DNA from: Setaria digitata | Taxonomy: Eukaryota > Nematoda > Chromadorea > Rhabditida > Setariidae | Assembly (NCBI GenBank): GCA_003640385.1 | Contig: RCAB01000066.1 | Location: 20,001-84,000, forward strand | Direction: 5' to 3' | Length of the DNA: 64,000 nt | Shown here: in pieces, positions 1-13,839 of the stretch | Position numbering within the stretch: position 1 is the stretch's first letter | How the letters are laid out: each line of letters opens with the position of its first letter | Program-made: the position numbers and the translations under genes | Notes under the pieces: model-generated | The model's input: only the letters and a program-made list of their open reading frames with translations | Database searches by the model: none | Told to the model about the DNA's origin: nothing

Positions 1-614
1 AAAAAAAAAACGTTTGGCCAGGTAAATATTTGAGGATCTGAAAGTTATATGTCGTCTATGATCGTCTCAGCATATTTCGTACTAGAAGGAAAAAAAAAAA
101 AAAACATACTTTTTGTCATTTGTAATAAATGCAAAGTGCTAAGAAGGAATCAAATTTGAGATAAACTTGTGGATAAAAAACATGTCAGTAAGATTTTAAA
201 AAGCATGATAAAACTTACTAATCGTGATGAATATAATTAACGAGTAATTTAAAGGAAATATCATTAATTTTTACATGAAGTATACATAAATACCATTTCT
301 TTTCCAAAATATTTATTTCACTTTAATTTAAAATGATCAGCAATGCTAGAGTATTGTAAAAAATTAGAATATTTCAAAATTTCAAAGTTTTTGATTATCA
401 TAGTAAAAAAATTTCGATTTTTAAAAGAAAAAAAAAAAGACAGAGAGAGAAAGAGAGAAAGGCATGAAAGTAACTAACTAGCTATGCTCCTTCAAATTAA
501 AGGTGCGGCGTATACTTTGTCGGAAAAATCCAACCAGTCTTGAGATGTAAATTTAATCCTCTCGAGCTCAAATAACTTTCATATTTGTTTGCATATGTAC
601 TAGATGTCGTTGCT

Positions 615-725
615 TACACACACACACACACACACGCACACACACACGCACACACACACGCACACGCACACGCACACACACACGCACACACACACGCACA
701 CACACACACACACGCAGACGCATAC
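615..725. repeat. CA-rich microsatellite with CG interruptions
   Basis: About 110 bp of alternating purine-pyrimidine (CA)n regularly broken by CGCA units. It generates spurious CVCV or THTH reading frames. The alternating sequence could adopt Z-DNA, which is an inference from composition. Confidence 0.95.
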
Positions 726-1157
726 GCATAAGGAGAGGATATAAACGGAAAACACAAACAAATATAGTTTGGTTTGATTTAACACAACACTAAATGAGGA
801 GAAAAGTGTTTGCAAACATCATCTAATTTTACTTTCAACTTTAGTTGGCAGCTTTTCTTCCGTCGCTAAGACTTCATTCTTTTCCAAAATAAGTTGAAAA
901 GAATGAGGGCAATCAGAGTTTTCGACTTCTTTTTTTTTTTATAGATTTTACACTATTTTTTGATATCACTAATTTACTTGTTATTATTATAATGGCAGGA
1001 AAATTTTGCTAGCAGAAACATTTAAATTTGTTTTTTCTTTTTTGTTATCCTTTCTCTTAAATTTTACGAATATTCCAATGATGTATTTATTATCGTTTAA
1101 AATTATTATTTTGAAATATCATATTTTTTGGAATTATTTATTTTTTTTTTACTTTCC

Positions 1158-1160
<3 letters not shown>

Positions 1161-1204
<44 letters not shown>

Positions 1205-1225
1205 NNNNNNTTTTTTTTTTTTTTT
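1161..1225. repeat. Poly-T tract containing an N gap
   Basis: More than 55 T residues with six N at 1205-1210. The N mark unresolved sequence, so the true length is unknown. Confidence 0.95.
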
Positions 1226-2706
1226 GGAATATTTTGCTCAATTATTTTCATTTATTTTCATAAATACAATCGAAATTAGTATTAATTTTTAATTAGACAT
1301 TAATCAATTATTATTAAATAGCAGGTAAATGTATGTTTTAATTTTGTTTTTAGGAAAAAATTCAAAAGAGCAGGAAAAAAAAAACAACAACAAATACTGA
1401 TGGAGCAATCTAAAAAAAAACAAAAAAAAAAAAAAAAAACCAAAAAATTAAAATTATTACTAGTATTAATTTCAGATTGCATGAAAAATATTCTTTTGTT
1501 ACATGCAACTAGAAATTTCATCAATAATAATTTATTATTTTTGTATCTTTAAACATGTATGATAAGAAGAGATAAATGATGAAATTTTCTCAAAAAAGAG
1601 ACAAAAATGTATTCATTTTCAAAAGATTTTTAAGAAAATTTCAAATAAATCGAACAAAAATATTTTATAGCATTCGGTAAATGACTATTGCAAACAATAG
1701 TCATGGTCCTGTGATAAAGACTAAAATTTTTCACTTTTATTTATTTATTTATTTTTTATCCGTTTTCATTTTTCATAAGAGATTAGTTAAGAAGTTAAGC
1801 TTCTTTTTTCTCTATTTCTTATTTTTACCAAATAATTATTTAAGAAGTTTGATAATTAGATAGTAGGAATAAAAGGATAGAGAAAAAAAAGTTAATTAAG
1901 CTATATGTGCAAAAGTGCAGCAATTTCCGTATAAATATTTCTGTAATTAAAAATAATTATATGGGAGATGTTAGGACGGAGCCATATCGTTTTACAGTTT
2001 TAATTTTCTTATATTTCAGAATTAGTTAGTTGTAAGTTTGTCAAAAGTAAATCCAAACAGCAGCACTGAACTTTTGAAATACTAAATTCGCTAGAACAAG
2101 GGATAACAGTTTTTATTTATTTTCGGTTTCTGATGAATTTTGGAATTCAAATGATTTAAAATTTCCTTTGGCAACAAATATGAAAAAAAACTTTCATTTT
2201 TCTTCTTTTCTTTTTTTTTTTTTAAAAGTTTTGATAATGATGATAGATAGACAGATAATAATTTCAATGCATAAAGAGTTTCATTCGAAGTGTATTTTGT
2301 ATTATTAAAAATGAATGGAGATATTAGAAATTAAAATTAAAAATAAATGAACATTAAAGTTAATGCTTTCATTTTTTTTCCTTTTTTCATTTTTTTTTTT
2401 TTTTTTTTTGCCAAAACAAACATTAATATGACATAGAGGAACGTTAAAAATTTGAAATTCCTGAAATATATCCTAACGAATTTTAAAATTGCTATTTTAT
2501 ATTCCATTTATGTATGATATAATTGTTTCCTTCTGGCAAGATGAGATGAAGCACATATAAGCATGCAAAAAAATTAAATGAAAAGGAAAGTATTCATTCC
2601 TAGTGAATGAATAATAATAGCATTTAACGATTTAGTACCATTTTAATAAAATGGTAGGATTGTTTCGAGTTCTCAATTTAATTTTAAAATATTCTCAAGA
2701 TATCTG

Positions 2707-2764
2707 TTTCGATTAGGAACAAATATATATACAAATATATATATATATTTGTTCCTAATCGAAA
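2707..2764. repeat. Perfect inverted repeat, 24-bp arms, 10-bp loop
   Basis: The left arm (2707-2730) and right arm (2741-2764) are exact reverse complements, separated by 10 bases. The outer half of each arm (TTTCGATTAGGAAC) is not a simple repeat, so this is more than an AT run folding on itself. It could be a cruciform, a small non-autonomous element remnant or an RNA hairpin. No flanking target-site duplication is obvious. Confidence 0.9.
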
Positions 2765-4700
2765 ATACTATATACATATAATCATGAGTATATATATATA
2801 TATATATTACTATTATTAATAATAACAATAATAATAATAATCATATATATATAATCATGAGAATTTTTCTCATTTTTATTTGAAATATTGCAAAGAATAA
2901 TAAAATTACGAATAGCTATGAGATATAAGATTGTTTAAAAATAATAATAGTAATAATGATAATAGTAACAATAATAACAATAATAATAATAATAATCATA
3001 ATAATAGTAATAATAGTGATAATAATAATAATGAAAAAAATTCAAACCATTGCAATGAATGTAAAACATAATGAAAATACAAAGCGATAAATGTACTAAA
3101 TATTGAATAATAAATGAATAATTGTTAATAATAGATAAAATCAAAGGTAGGAAAATTTCGAAAGGAATAATTTGCAAATTATCCAACAACAAATCAATAT
3201 TGCTATGTTTTAGTACCGGAAACAAATTGAACATTATTAAAAAAGCAAATTGTTATTTGCATAAAATATTTATCCAGCAAATAATACTGATCATAATTAA
3301 ACACTACCGCACTATACGTCGCAATTAACAATAACAGATAATAATAAAAATTAGTACAGGTGGAAAAAAAATATTATAATTTTGTTTTAGTAAATTGACA
3401 GGTAGTAATTGCTTAGATTGCAATATACGAGTAGTAGTTCCAGTAGCAGCTGCTATTTTGCAGTAGTAGTAAAAAGTCACAATTTGTTCTGTTATTGTTA
3501 TTGTAGCAGATATTAGCACTACTAGTAGCAGTAGCAGAAGCCATAATTGTTATTGTTACTGTTGTAACATTAGTATTAGCATTGATAACAATAACAATAA
3601 TAATAAAAGTAGTAGCAATAGAAGAGATGGTTGATTGTGGTAGTAATAAAGCAGGTGAAAGAATAGCGATATCTAGAATGGACCGAAGTAGTAGCTTGGT
3701 GTGATGTTTGGCGATAATAATAATATAATTGAAATGAAATGAAAGGAATAGTGTTTAAGTAAAGGTAAGATAAGGAAGAAAGAGGAAAAGGATAAGATGA
3801 AATGAAAGCAAAGAAGAAGAAAGTTTGATTAGACATGTCCGAAGAGGAATGTTTGGAAAAAGAAAATTCTCTCCTAACTATGCGAATAAAAAGGAAATAA
3901 TAAAAGTTTTGAACTGAGAAAGAGGGGCGGAAAAAAGACGAAGAATGAAAAAGAAAAGGTGAAATGTTTTAAATGCTAAAAAAGGCAATAAAGAGGTGGA
4001 AATGGGAAAAGAAGATGAAGGAAAGATTGTTGTAGGAAATAATGTTGAAGAAGGAAGTGAAAAGGAGATAGAAGTAGTAGTAGTAGTAGTAAAAGATTTG
4101 ACTAGACAAGACTAGACTGAAAGTTGTAGCTAGAAACAAGCTTCTTTAATAGATAGATTCCTAGTGGCTACAACTGCTAGAACCATCATTACAACCATCG
4201 TAACCATTAGCAGCATCAATAATCATCGTATTCTCATAGTAGCAGAAACTAAATAGCATTCATTTACTACTATTAAAAGCTAAGCAACAAACCTGAGGAA
4301 TATATCGTATCGATTTGTTGGAAATGTTTATTAAGCATCATAATATGATGTTGTAAATCTCTTTTTTCAACTTCTATATTTAATTAACAAATTTTATAAG
4401 GCATTTTCTATGCTAGAACAATTTTTGAAACAGTAAAATTGTTCATTTTCTTTTTTTAGTACATTTGTTAATTACCAATTAATTATTGTAATTACCAAAA
4501 AAATCTTGCTTTTGTTTATTACTATTAAATTATTTATAATATTATTATGTTTTCGTTTTTTTTTCCTCTCCCTCTTTTTTTTTATTTAATATTAACTTTA
4601 AATTTATTGATTCCATTTTTCAAAGGAAATCATTTTGTCTTATCTTTTGCCTTTTTAATAAGAGACACAAACAGAGGAAGTAAGAGAGAACGAGAGGATG

Positions 4701-4708
4701 AGAGAGAG

Positions 4709-4751
<43 letters not shown>
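4701..4751. repeat. GA microsatellite
   Basis: Near-perfect (GA)n of about 50 bp in an intergenic stretch. It has no coding value. Confidence 0.95.
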
Positions 4752-4754
<3 letters not shown>

Positions 4755-7700
4755 AAGGGTAAGAGATAATTTTTAAATGTAGTTTATAAAATTAATGATT
4801 GATGTTTGTTCTTATCATATGCAAACTTTGCCAACTATGCCGATTTTATCCAAGAGTATTTGAGTGAGAAAGATTGCAGTGATTACTGAGATATATCCTC
4901 AAATGATGATGCATTTATTACTAATTATTGTGACACACAAAACTGATAATTACTTCATAAGACTACACTGATCTAAATAAAACAGTCCATTATCATATCT
5001 TTTAGTGTGAACTAATGATAAGATAGCTTTCTTTCTATGTTTCTATGTGTTTCATTGTTAAATTAGTCAAGCCGTGATGTTTTCCAAAATAAAAAAGAAA
5101 AGCATCACAGATAAGCTATCATTATCTGTACGATTTTTTTTTTCCTTATCATTATATAATAACATTTCCTTTTACTTCACACTTATCATTACTACTGCTA
5201 ATTTTCTCTCTTTCATTCTTGTAATTAATAATAATCAGTGTTATTTTGCTGCTGCATAGCAGCAATTTACTCTTCTTTTAACCTTAAAATAATTTGATAG
5301 AAAGAAATATCATTAATAATAACAATTACTATTATTATAATAGTAACAATGAGGATTAATAATAAAAACAGTACTGGAAAATACAATAATAAATAGTGAT
5401 AAATGATGATAATAATAGTAAATAATAATAGAAATAAGTGACAATAAGTGATGATTAATGATAATAAATAATAATAAGTGAGAATAAGTAGTAATAAATA
5501 ATAATGTTAACAACTAATAATAAGCGAGTAATGAATATTAATAAATCATGGTAAATAATAAATAACAAATAGTAATAAATAATGTTAAATGATAATAAAT
5601 ATTGATTAATAGTAATGAATAATAATGAATAATGTTAAATAACAATATATAATAATAAGGAGTAATAAATAATGCTGAACATTAATAATAATAACAATAA
5701 AAGTAATGATCATAATGATAACAATGATAATGATAATATTGCAGTAGATGTGGAAGTAGCAAACAACTGATTAAGCAAAATGTTTAAACCAAATAGCTAT
5801 TAAAAGCATTCATCAATTGATGGGTGTTCAGTCTGTCATTAGACAGCTTGGCTGCCTGTCATTCAGCTTTTACCGGTTTTTATCCATTTCTGGAATCGAT
5901 TTCCAGGCTTTTCCGGGCTTCTCAGTCTAAATTACTGCTACTTATTACTACTTTTTGGCTTCAACAGTCTCTCTTCCTCGTCCTTCCACCATTTTCCTTT
6001 CAACAGAGGGTATTTATATATTTTTCAATCTAATAATTAATTCTATTTTCAATCATTCATTATAAAATATATGAATGAACAATATAAATTACTGATATGT
6101 TGCGAGACACATACATATATATATATGCACTCATAAATTGTTCATTTTTGTATTCGTAAGAAGGAGTGGAATAATATTTGTTAATCGAAAATACATTAAT
6201 ATATCAGAATTGAAAACTGTGTTTACTGAAGAACAGTCAGTAGCAGTACTGAAGAGAAGAGAAAAAAAATGTACAAATATTTGAAATTAAAATAAAAGTA
6301 ATTAAATGGAAATGGAAAATGTTTAAAATGTATACGAAAAATAAGAGAAAGAGGCATAAGCGAGCATAAAAATAAATGAAAATAAAGAAGGAGGAAAGTT
6401 AAAGGAAAGCACATCAAGCAGAATAAGTTCTTCTTGTCCGTGGATCCATTTAGTGAAAGTTGGAAATAAGCCCCCAAGGGCTGATGGCTTTTTGAATTCT
6501 ATCCCAATTTTTCCCCTCCCTTTCTAAGACTTATTTCAATTTATCCTTTCCTCTTCCTCTCCCTCTCTCTTTCTCTCTCTTTTGTTCACTTTTACTGTCC
6601 GAGAGAACAAGACTATCTTATAGATCAAATATTTCTAATTTCTTAAAAAAAAAAAAAAAAAAAAAAAAACACACACACAAAAAAAAAAAGGAAAACAAAA
6701 TTTTCCCGCATCTTATTTAATATATTATTTTTTTTTTTTCTCTTTTAAATACCCTTTCTTTCTTTCCCTTCACTTTTCACCTAACTCTTTCTAACTGGTC
6801 CATTTCTCTCGCATTTCTCCCGTATCCCCCGCAGCTTTTTCACCTCTTCACACCTGTGCTACTCTACCCTCTCTCTGTTTCTCTTCAGTATTCGAGATTT
6901 TTGCTCCTCTCTCTCTATCTTCGATATTCGAGAATCTTGCTCCCCTGCCTTCCACCAATATTCGAGATTTTTGACGAGTCGCAAATATTCGTTTTATGCT
7001 TGCTACATTGCCACAAATCTGTGCTATCGCTGCTTGCATTGCATTATAAAATGTTGTTAAATAAAAAAAACTAAGTACATTTGCATCAACTATTTTCATT
7101 TTTTTTTTTTTTTTTTTTTTTTGTTGCTACCTCATTCCCGATTTCTCTTCCTTTTTTTTTTTTTTTTTCCCGCGATTTTGGAATTATGCAGCAAGAACGT
7201 AACGAATTTTAGGATAACGTAATATAGTTATATGGTTATAATTCTAGATCATTTAACGCTTATATATTTGGCCAGGTGTATAATTAACTCATATGTGTAT
7301 GCGTCAAATTCAATATTCATTTTTCACTTACGTGGACGTATGGTAAAGACAATATTTCATTTTGTTATCATATTTAGGTAGCTTTATGGATTATAATCCT
7401 TCACAATGATTTATCATCTTTCAACATCATTTTTTTTTTTTTTTTCCTTCTTTCTTATTATGTACTTTTGAAAATTTTCGAATTTGATCAATTCTTTTCA
7501 ATTATGATAATTTTATTAAGCAAGAAAATTTATACACAACCAAATCTCTCTATTCATCAAATGGATGAAAGAAGTATGAATAAAAATTTAAATTGAAATG
7601 TCTAATGGAGATGGAAAGATGATAGTAATGGAATTTGTTTAAACTGTTAAAAAGCTTAGCTTGCTAATCGAGCCAAAGATATCACTTCAGCGAGAATAAT

Positions 7701-8435
7701 TTAGAACTTATTTCAATACTTAAAAAAAATAAAAGACGAATCAATATTGAATACCGATGATCGGTGCATATTTTCCTGATTAAAATTAATTATTGCCAGA
7801 ACAAAAATTCAGATGAATAATTTGAGTTAATTAGACAATTTCGATAAATAATTTAACTGGGTGCATAACTGATTTGACATAGTTATGATATAGATTATTC
7901 AGCAGTTTTGAATTTTCGACATAAAATGCTAAAAAAATAACGGTTATGCTTTTCATTGAATAAATGAAAACAGATTTAACCGATTCCTGGAATTTAGTCT
8001 TTTAGTATGTTGGATAAGCAAATTCCTGACCCAATTAACACTATTAATTTATCAGTGTAATATTAAGCAAATACCAAACATTTTTTTTTTTTGACAAAAA
8101 AGTTTCCCTTACTAAAATAAAAATAAAAAAAATTATCGATAGGACATTTTTGATGAGCCAGAAATAAAAATGAGCTTTTTTTTTGGTTAATTTTTAATTA
8201 CAGAAAACGATTCATTCGTTAGATGAAACCATTTAAAATTGATGATTCTGTTGAATGAGTTCGTATTTGTTGTTCGTTGTTTTATCTCAATATTATTTTT
8301 GACAGAAGAAAAAAAAAATTAAAAACTTACACAACGGATTGATTGGAAAACATTTCATAGAAAGAAAGAAAAATGACGGAAACATTTGGCATTTTCTCAA
8401 GAAATCCCTTGAGCTTGAAATTAGATCGGGCAGGT

Positions 8436-8516
8436 TAGGCATTAATATATATATATATATATATTGATGCCTATATAACTTTATATATATATATATATAT
8501 ATATGTATAAAGTAGT
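8436..8516. repeat. Two adjacent AT-rich inverted repeats
   Basis: The first hairpin (8436-8473) pairs TAGGCATTAATATATA with TATATATTGATGCCTA, one mismatch apart. The second (about 8478-8516) pairs AACTTTATATAT-type sequence with ATGTATAAAGTAGTT-type sequence. The unique outer ends show these are real inverted repeats, not only AT dinucleotides. Confidence 0.8.
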
Positions 8517-10256
8517 TTTAAATTGATGTGAAATTTTAAGCAGTAGGTTCGAATTTCAAATTTTGCAATTAAATCAAGAAATCCATTTAACTAGAATGAG
8601 ACGAGAAATAAAATAAAGTTAAAAAAAAAAATGCAGAACTCTTAAAGCATGATAAAGAGGATGCATTTATTGATAATAAGCATAATATTTTTTATCATCA
8701 TAATAATCCTAAAGATTTCAAAAATATGGAAAAATGAATTAGTGTTTCTGTGGTGTACAATAATTATCCAAAGATTTTAAGTTGAAATTCAGGAAAGAGA
8801 GAGAGAGAAAAAAAAGAGAGAGAAAAAAAAAAAGATGAAAAACATGTTTACGAAAAATTAACTGAAATGTTGTGATCGATTATTATTTATTAACTGCTTG
8901 CTATTATCAATCCACAAAATTTTAGTGATTGAAAAATTAATATTTAATAAGAAATGATATGATTTCACTTGAATCTATTTCCTAATCATGATGATATGAA
9001 TGTGATTTTTTTTTTTCGAAAAATTAGAAATTGAAATGAGAAGAAAAATAAAGAGAAAAAGAACGCTAAAAAACATGTTTACTAAGAAAAAAAAAAAAAA
9101 AATTAAATGAAGTAAATGACTGATATAGTTGCTATCAGTTATCAAATTATAATGTTTGGAAATATTTTCAGTATTAAACAGTAAAATCAATTTATTAGTG
9201 TAAATAATATCGTATAAAATAATTAATATTATTTACGTCCTCATGAGAATGTTTAAAAAGAAGAAAAAAGTAAAAGAAAAAAACAACAAAAACAAAACAG
9301 AGCAAAACAAGAAAAAAATTTCATTTTCTGAATTAAAAAATTACTGACTTACGAAATGAAAATAACAACGGCAAAATGGATCAAAAGAGATGGCGTAATA
9401 TTTAGCTTCACATTTTACTTCGCATTTTCGAAGTGATTAATTCCTAAAAGAACATCAATTTCGCGCATTTCCCTCTCCCTTTCGCTATATTCAATGAAGA
9501 GAAAATACGAGGAAAATGTGCTGATGGTGAAGGAAAGGAATAAGGAAGGAGAATGAAGTATTCTAAAATGAAGATAAGTAGTGATAAAGATCGAAATAAT
9601 ATCGTGAATTGAGTTGTAACGGGGAAAGTGAAGAAGAAAGGGAAAAGCAAAGCAAATAAGTAAAAAGTGATCGCGGGAGTGAAGAAATCGGAGTTAGAAT
9701 GAGGAAAATAACACTGGAAGTTTTTTTTTTTTTTTTTTTTTCGTCGTATTTATTGCACTCTCGACGAACTTAGAAATGGCTATATATTACGTCTAGCTAT
9801 ATATTATCACCATCAATTACTAAGAAGTAAGTTAATATTAGGCTAAATTAAACTAATTTCTCAAGTGAACAAGTAAATAAACTAAAATTTGATTAAAGCT
9901 ATTAGTGAAATTAGAAAAAAAAAAAAAAAAATGTGACGATAAGATGGGAACTGATAGCGAATATACATTAAAAAGAATCTGTAATTTTATGTAACAATTT
10001 TATCTCAAAAACAATAAATTCAATTAGGAAAGTATGCAAAATAAAAAAAAAAAAACTGCATACGGTAATTAATAAACATTAAAATTACAAAATCAAATGA
10101 AAAAGAAAAGACTGATGAAGTATAATATTATGGTAAAAAAAAAGACAGAAAATGTCCTTGTTGTAGTCAAAAAATGTATTATTATTATAGCGATTTTTAA
10201 ATCTTTCAATTTTTTTACTTTTTTTTTTTTTCAAGGCAGAGAGAGAAATGGATAGA

Positions 10257-10441
<185 letters not shown>

Positions 10442-11458
10442 CTAAAGATAAGATGTAAAGCTCAGTGCATAAGATGATTAGAAATAAGATTGGAATTTTT
10501 TTAAGACTTTTTTTTTTTTTTTTTAAGATATTACCATTGATGAAACAAAAAAGAAAAGAGAAAGAAAATGACGAAACTTTTCTTTTTTCTTTCTTTTTTT
10601 TTTCTTCTAAGAAAAGAAATTTATCGATGAAAGAAAACGTGAAGGAGGACGAACATTGAAAATAATAAATATTTTATGGGGGAAGTAAAAGAAAATTAAA
10701 AAAAAAAAAAATTTTTTTTTTCTTAATAGTAAATTTAGAAAATAATTTGCAGTAAATATTTTGTTAAATAACATACTCAATCAAATATTTGAATTATGCA
10801 AAATTAACAAATGACCATTTTTAATAATTACTAAGAAATGATGAAGAAAAATATGAAAAATGAAAAAAAAAAAAAAACAAGATTATATCAAGCAGAAAGA
10901 ATAAATGTTATAAAATTATAATGGTATGTGTATTTTTTATTTGATTACATTTTTCTTTTCCAGCAATTTTAATGAAATCGATTTTTATTTTTTATTATTA
11001 CAAACGACTTTGAGTATTATTTTAACGCGCTTTTTTTCTTTTTTTTTTTTTTTTTTTTTTTCAACTTTTTCCCCTCCTTTTTTTTTTTTTCAATTTTTGA
11101 TCAATGGACAATGTGTAATATTTAACTAGAAATTATTAATTTCAACAAGAAGTTCAAATTTGAAAATTTAAACTTTTAAAATGATTTTGCAACACGTGCA
11201 TATGAAATCACAATAAGGCTAATAATTTAATATTCGATAAGAAAGTTTGAACTTCATTTAGAAAAGTTTGAAAGAAAAAAAAAGTGAAAAATCATATATT
11301 AGACATTTACAGCTTAAAAGTATTTAGGAAAATATAACTAACTAGTCGGTTCAAAAATTCCAGGACAGAAATGAAATACTCTGAAAGATACTTTTTTTTT
11401 TTTTTTTAAATTTTCATGTATACAAAACGATATTCTGAAATGGTTAAAGTGTGTCCGG

Positions 11459-11749
11459 TTATCCTGGTTCATAAATTAGACAAAGAGTGTTATTTTTCAA
11501 GTTCATTTTGCGACAAAATAGTCTTAATGTTATTGTTTTCTTTAATTTAACAATCAAACCGGTAAGATGGTATGGAACAATAATTGTAGTGTACATATAA
11601 AATTCTCGAATACTATTTGATTGTTTTTCGACAACTGAAATAAAAAGATGAACCCGATTCTGCTCAAATAGCAGCATTTTAAATCGCAACATTTGTTCGC
11701 TCATTAACACGGTACAAATAAGTGAACTTAGATTATATACGCACAGCAT
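11459..11749 (-). CDS. Unassigned 96-codon open frame
   Basis: This is an ATG-started frame of 96 codons on the minus strand. Unlike its neighbours, its translation is not low complexity and has varied residues, with six cysteines, a QNRVHLFISVVEK stretch and a VPYHLTGLIVKLKKTI stretch. It ends at a TAA right after YEPG. A tttgcag acceptor-like site lies about 20 bp upstream of the ATG, so it could be a last exon or a small gene. I recognise no family and see no clear partner exons. It may be a chance frame or a gene fragment 1.2 kb beyond the MTP gene. Confidence 0.25.
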   Translation of the reverse strand: MLCVYNLSSLICTVLMSEQMLRFKMLLFEQNRVHLFISVVEKQSNSIREFYMYTTIIVPYHLTGLIVKLKKTITLRLFCRKMNLKNNTLCLIYEPG

Positions 11750-12703
11750 ACCATTTTTTCAAAAGACTGCAAAATCTTTGGATTTTAAAATAATTGCTGA
11801 TAATAAATAAAATACTCAAAACACTCGAGGGATGATAATTTTGCTTCTCGAGAATGAATTTTGATGAAAAATCAAACTATAGCTACCAATTAATACTAAA
11901 ATGTAACCTTTCTTGCTGAAACGATCTAAAAAAAATCATTAAATTGCAAAAAAAAAAAATTAACATATATATAATAATAAGAAAAAAGTTTTTATTATAT
12001 ACATATATAATAAAAATATATATATCTATATAATAAAATTTGTTAAATTACAATGATAAAATTACAACGGTAATAAACGTAACGTCAAGTAACGTTATTG
12101 CCATGGTCATTGTTGCAATCATTAGATTACTGTAAATCATTACATTAATGAAAAATACCATATATCATTGTTATTAAAATTAAACTTACTATATCTTACA
12201 CATTCACTCTTGCATCATTTTTACTCGTTGTCTTAAGATTGATACAGCAACAATGCTAGCTACCGTTTCACTCATGAAGTTATCATATTGCATATAATAA
12301 ATGGCGGTGATATGACAGTATCACAGCCAAATAATAGTACTACATTAGCATTATGTTTATGACAATAATCATCATCATTTGTGTAGTATGCGTTACAGTT
12401 AATTGTTACAGTAATGTTACTGCGGTAGCAGCTGTAATGGTTTTTACAGTAGATAACGTTGTAATAATAGTAAATATTACTATCTTTATATTACTGGTAT
12501 AGCAAATGTCATGATTATTAAGATTGATAATAGTATCAGCATAATATTCGTCATAATACTGCAACGGTTAGTGCTGCTACAGTTATATGATTATTATAAT
12601 TTGAAATTTGTTCTAAAAGACGAAATATAGTTACTTTATCACTTTATCACTTTTAATCATTAGATACAATGAAGTTACTGCCTTTCATCAAGTATTGCAC
12701 TAT

Positions 12704-12709
12704 TTTATT
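12704..12709 (-). terminator. Putative poly(A) signal of the MTP gene
   Basis: AATAAA on the minus strand, about 200 nt past the MTP stop codon. The call rests on motif and position only. Confidence 0.4.
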
Positions 12710-12906
12710 AGTTACGCTTTCTTTTTTTCTTTTTTTTTTTTTTTTTTTTTCACGATAATTTCAAACTTCTAAACAATGCTAATTTAATCAGGTTGCAATA
12801 GTTTGATGAATAGCGATTGAAATATTTCATGCGATGATTTTAGAGCAGTTGATTGTGAAATAACACTAATAATTGATTTCGAATTTTTATCAACGTATTG
12901 TTAGTC

Positions 12907-13775
12907 TCATTCGAAATGTCCTTCTAACAAAGTACAATGATCGGATGTCTTTTTATTTAAAAAAAAACTGGAACCAGGTATGCTAACGTTAAGCAAAAAG
13001 TGTTTTTCTTTTCCGGTTTCTGTGCTTTGAATATACGATCTCCTGCAAAGAAAGAGAAAAATTAATTGTTTTCAATTTAACTTTACTTTTTTCCTACATG
13101 TCAAGAAATTAAAAATTTATATTATAGTACTATTAAAGTTGATAAAAAAAAAAACTAATTGAAATCAATGGGAATTAGTAATAAACAGAAGCATAATCGT
13201 TGTTTTTGTTGCTGTGTGAGAGCAACAAGAATTTAGTTCAAAAATTCGATAGATCAAATTTTAGACTGCTAACTAATTTTAGATAATTACTTATGAAATT
13301 GTAAGGATGACGATAAAAGAGATGAAAAATTTTCTTCTGAGATTTGCATATCGCTGTAAAATGAGAATGCAATTTATATGTGATTTTTTTTTATCAATTT
13401 ATATTTATAAAATTTTACATCTAATTAATTAAGCGATTTTGGAACTTGATAGTAAGAAAAAAAAAAATGCTACCTGATAACAAATGGTGAGTGCGAAATA
13501 GTTGTACAAAACAAATGCGGTACTGCAAAAAAATCCGCATCAAACCGAATATTTACTGTACCGGTTGCTTCCATTAACGTTGTTGCCTTTCCGATTAAAT
13601 TATTTTCAGATGCCAGACTTAAACTTCCTTCAAGTTTTGTTGATATACTAAAGAAAAAAAATTTAAAAAAAAAAAATTCAAAATGAAAATGAAATATAAA
13701 ATAAAATGAATGGATCTGAAAATCAAACATAAATTGCTAATAATTTTAATAATATTAAGGGCAATAATAATAATA

Positions 13776-13839
<64 letters not shown>

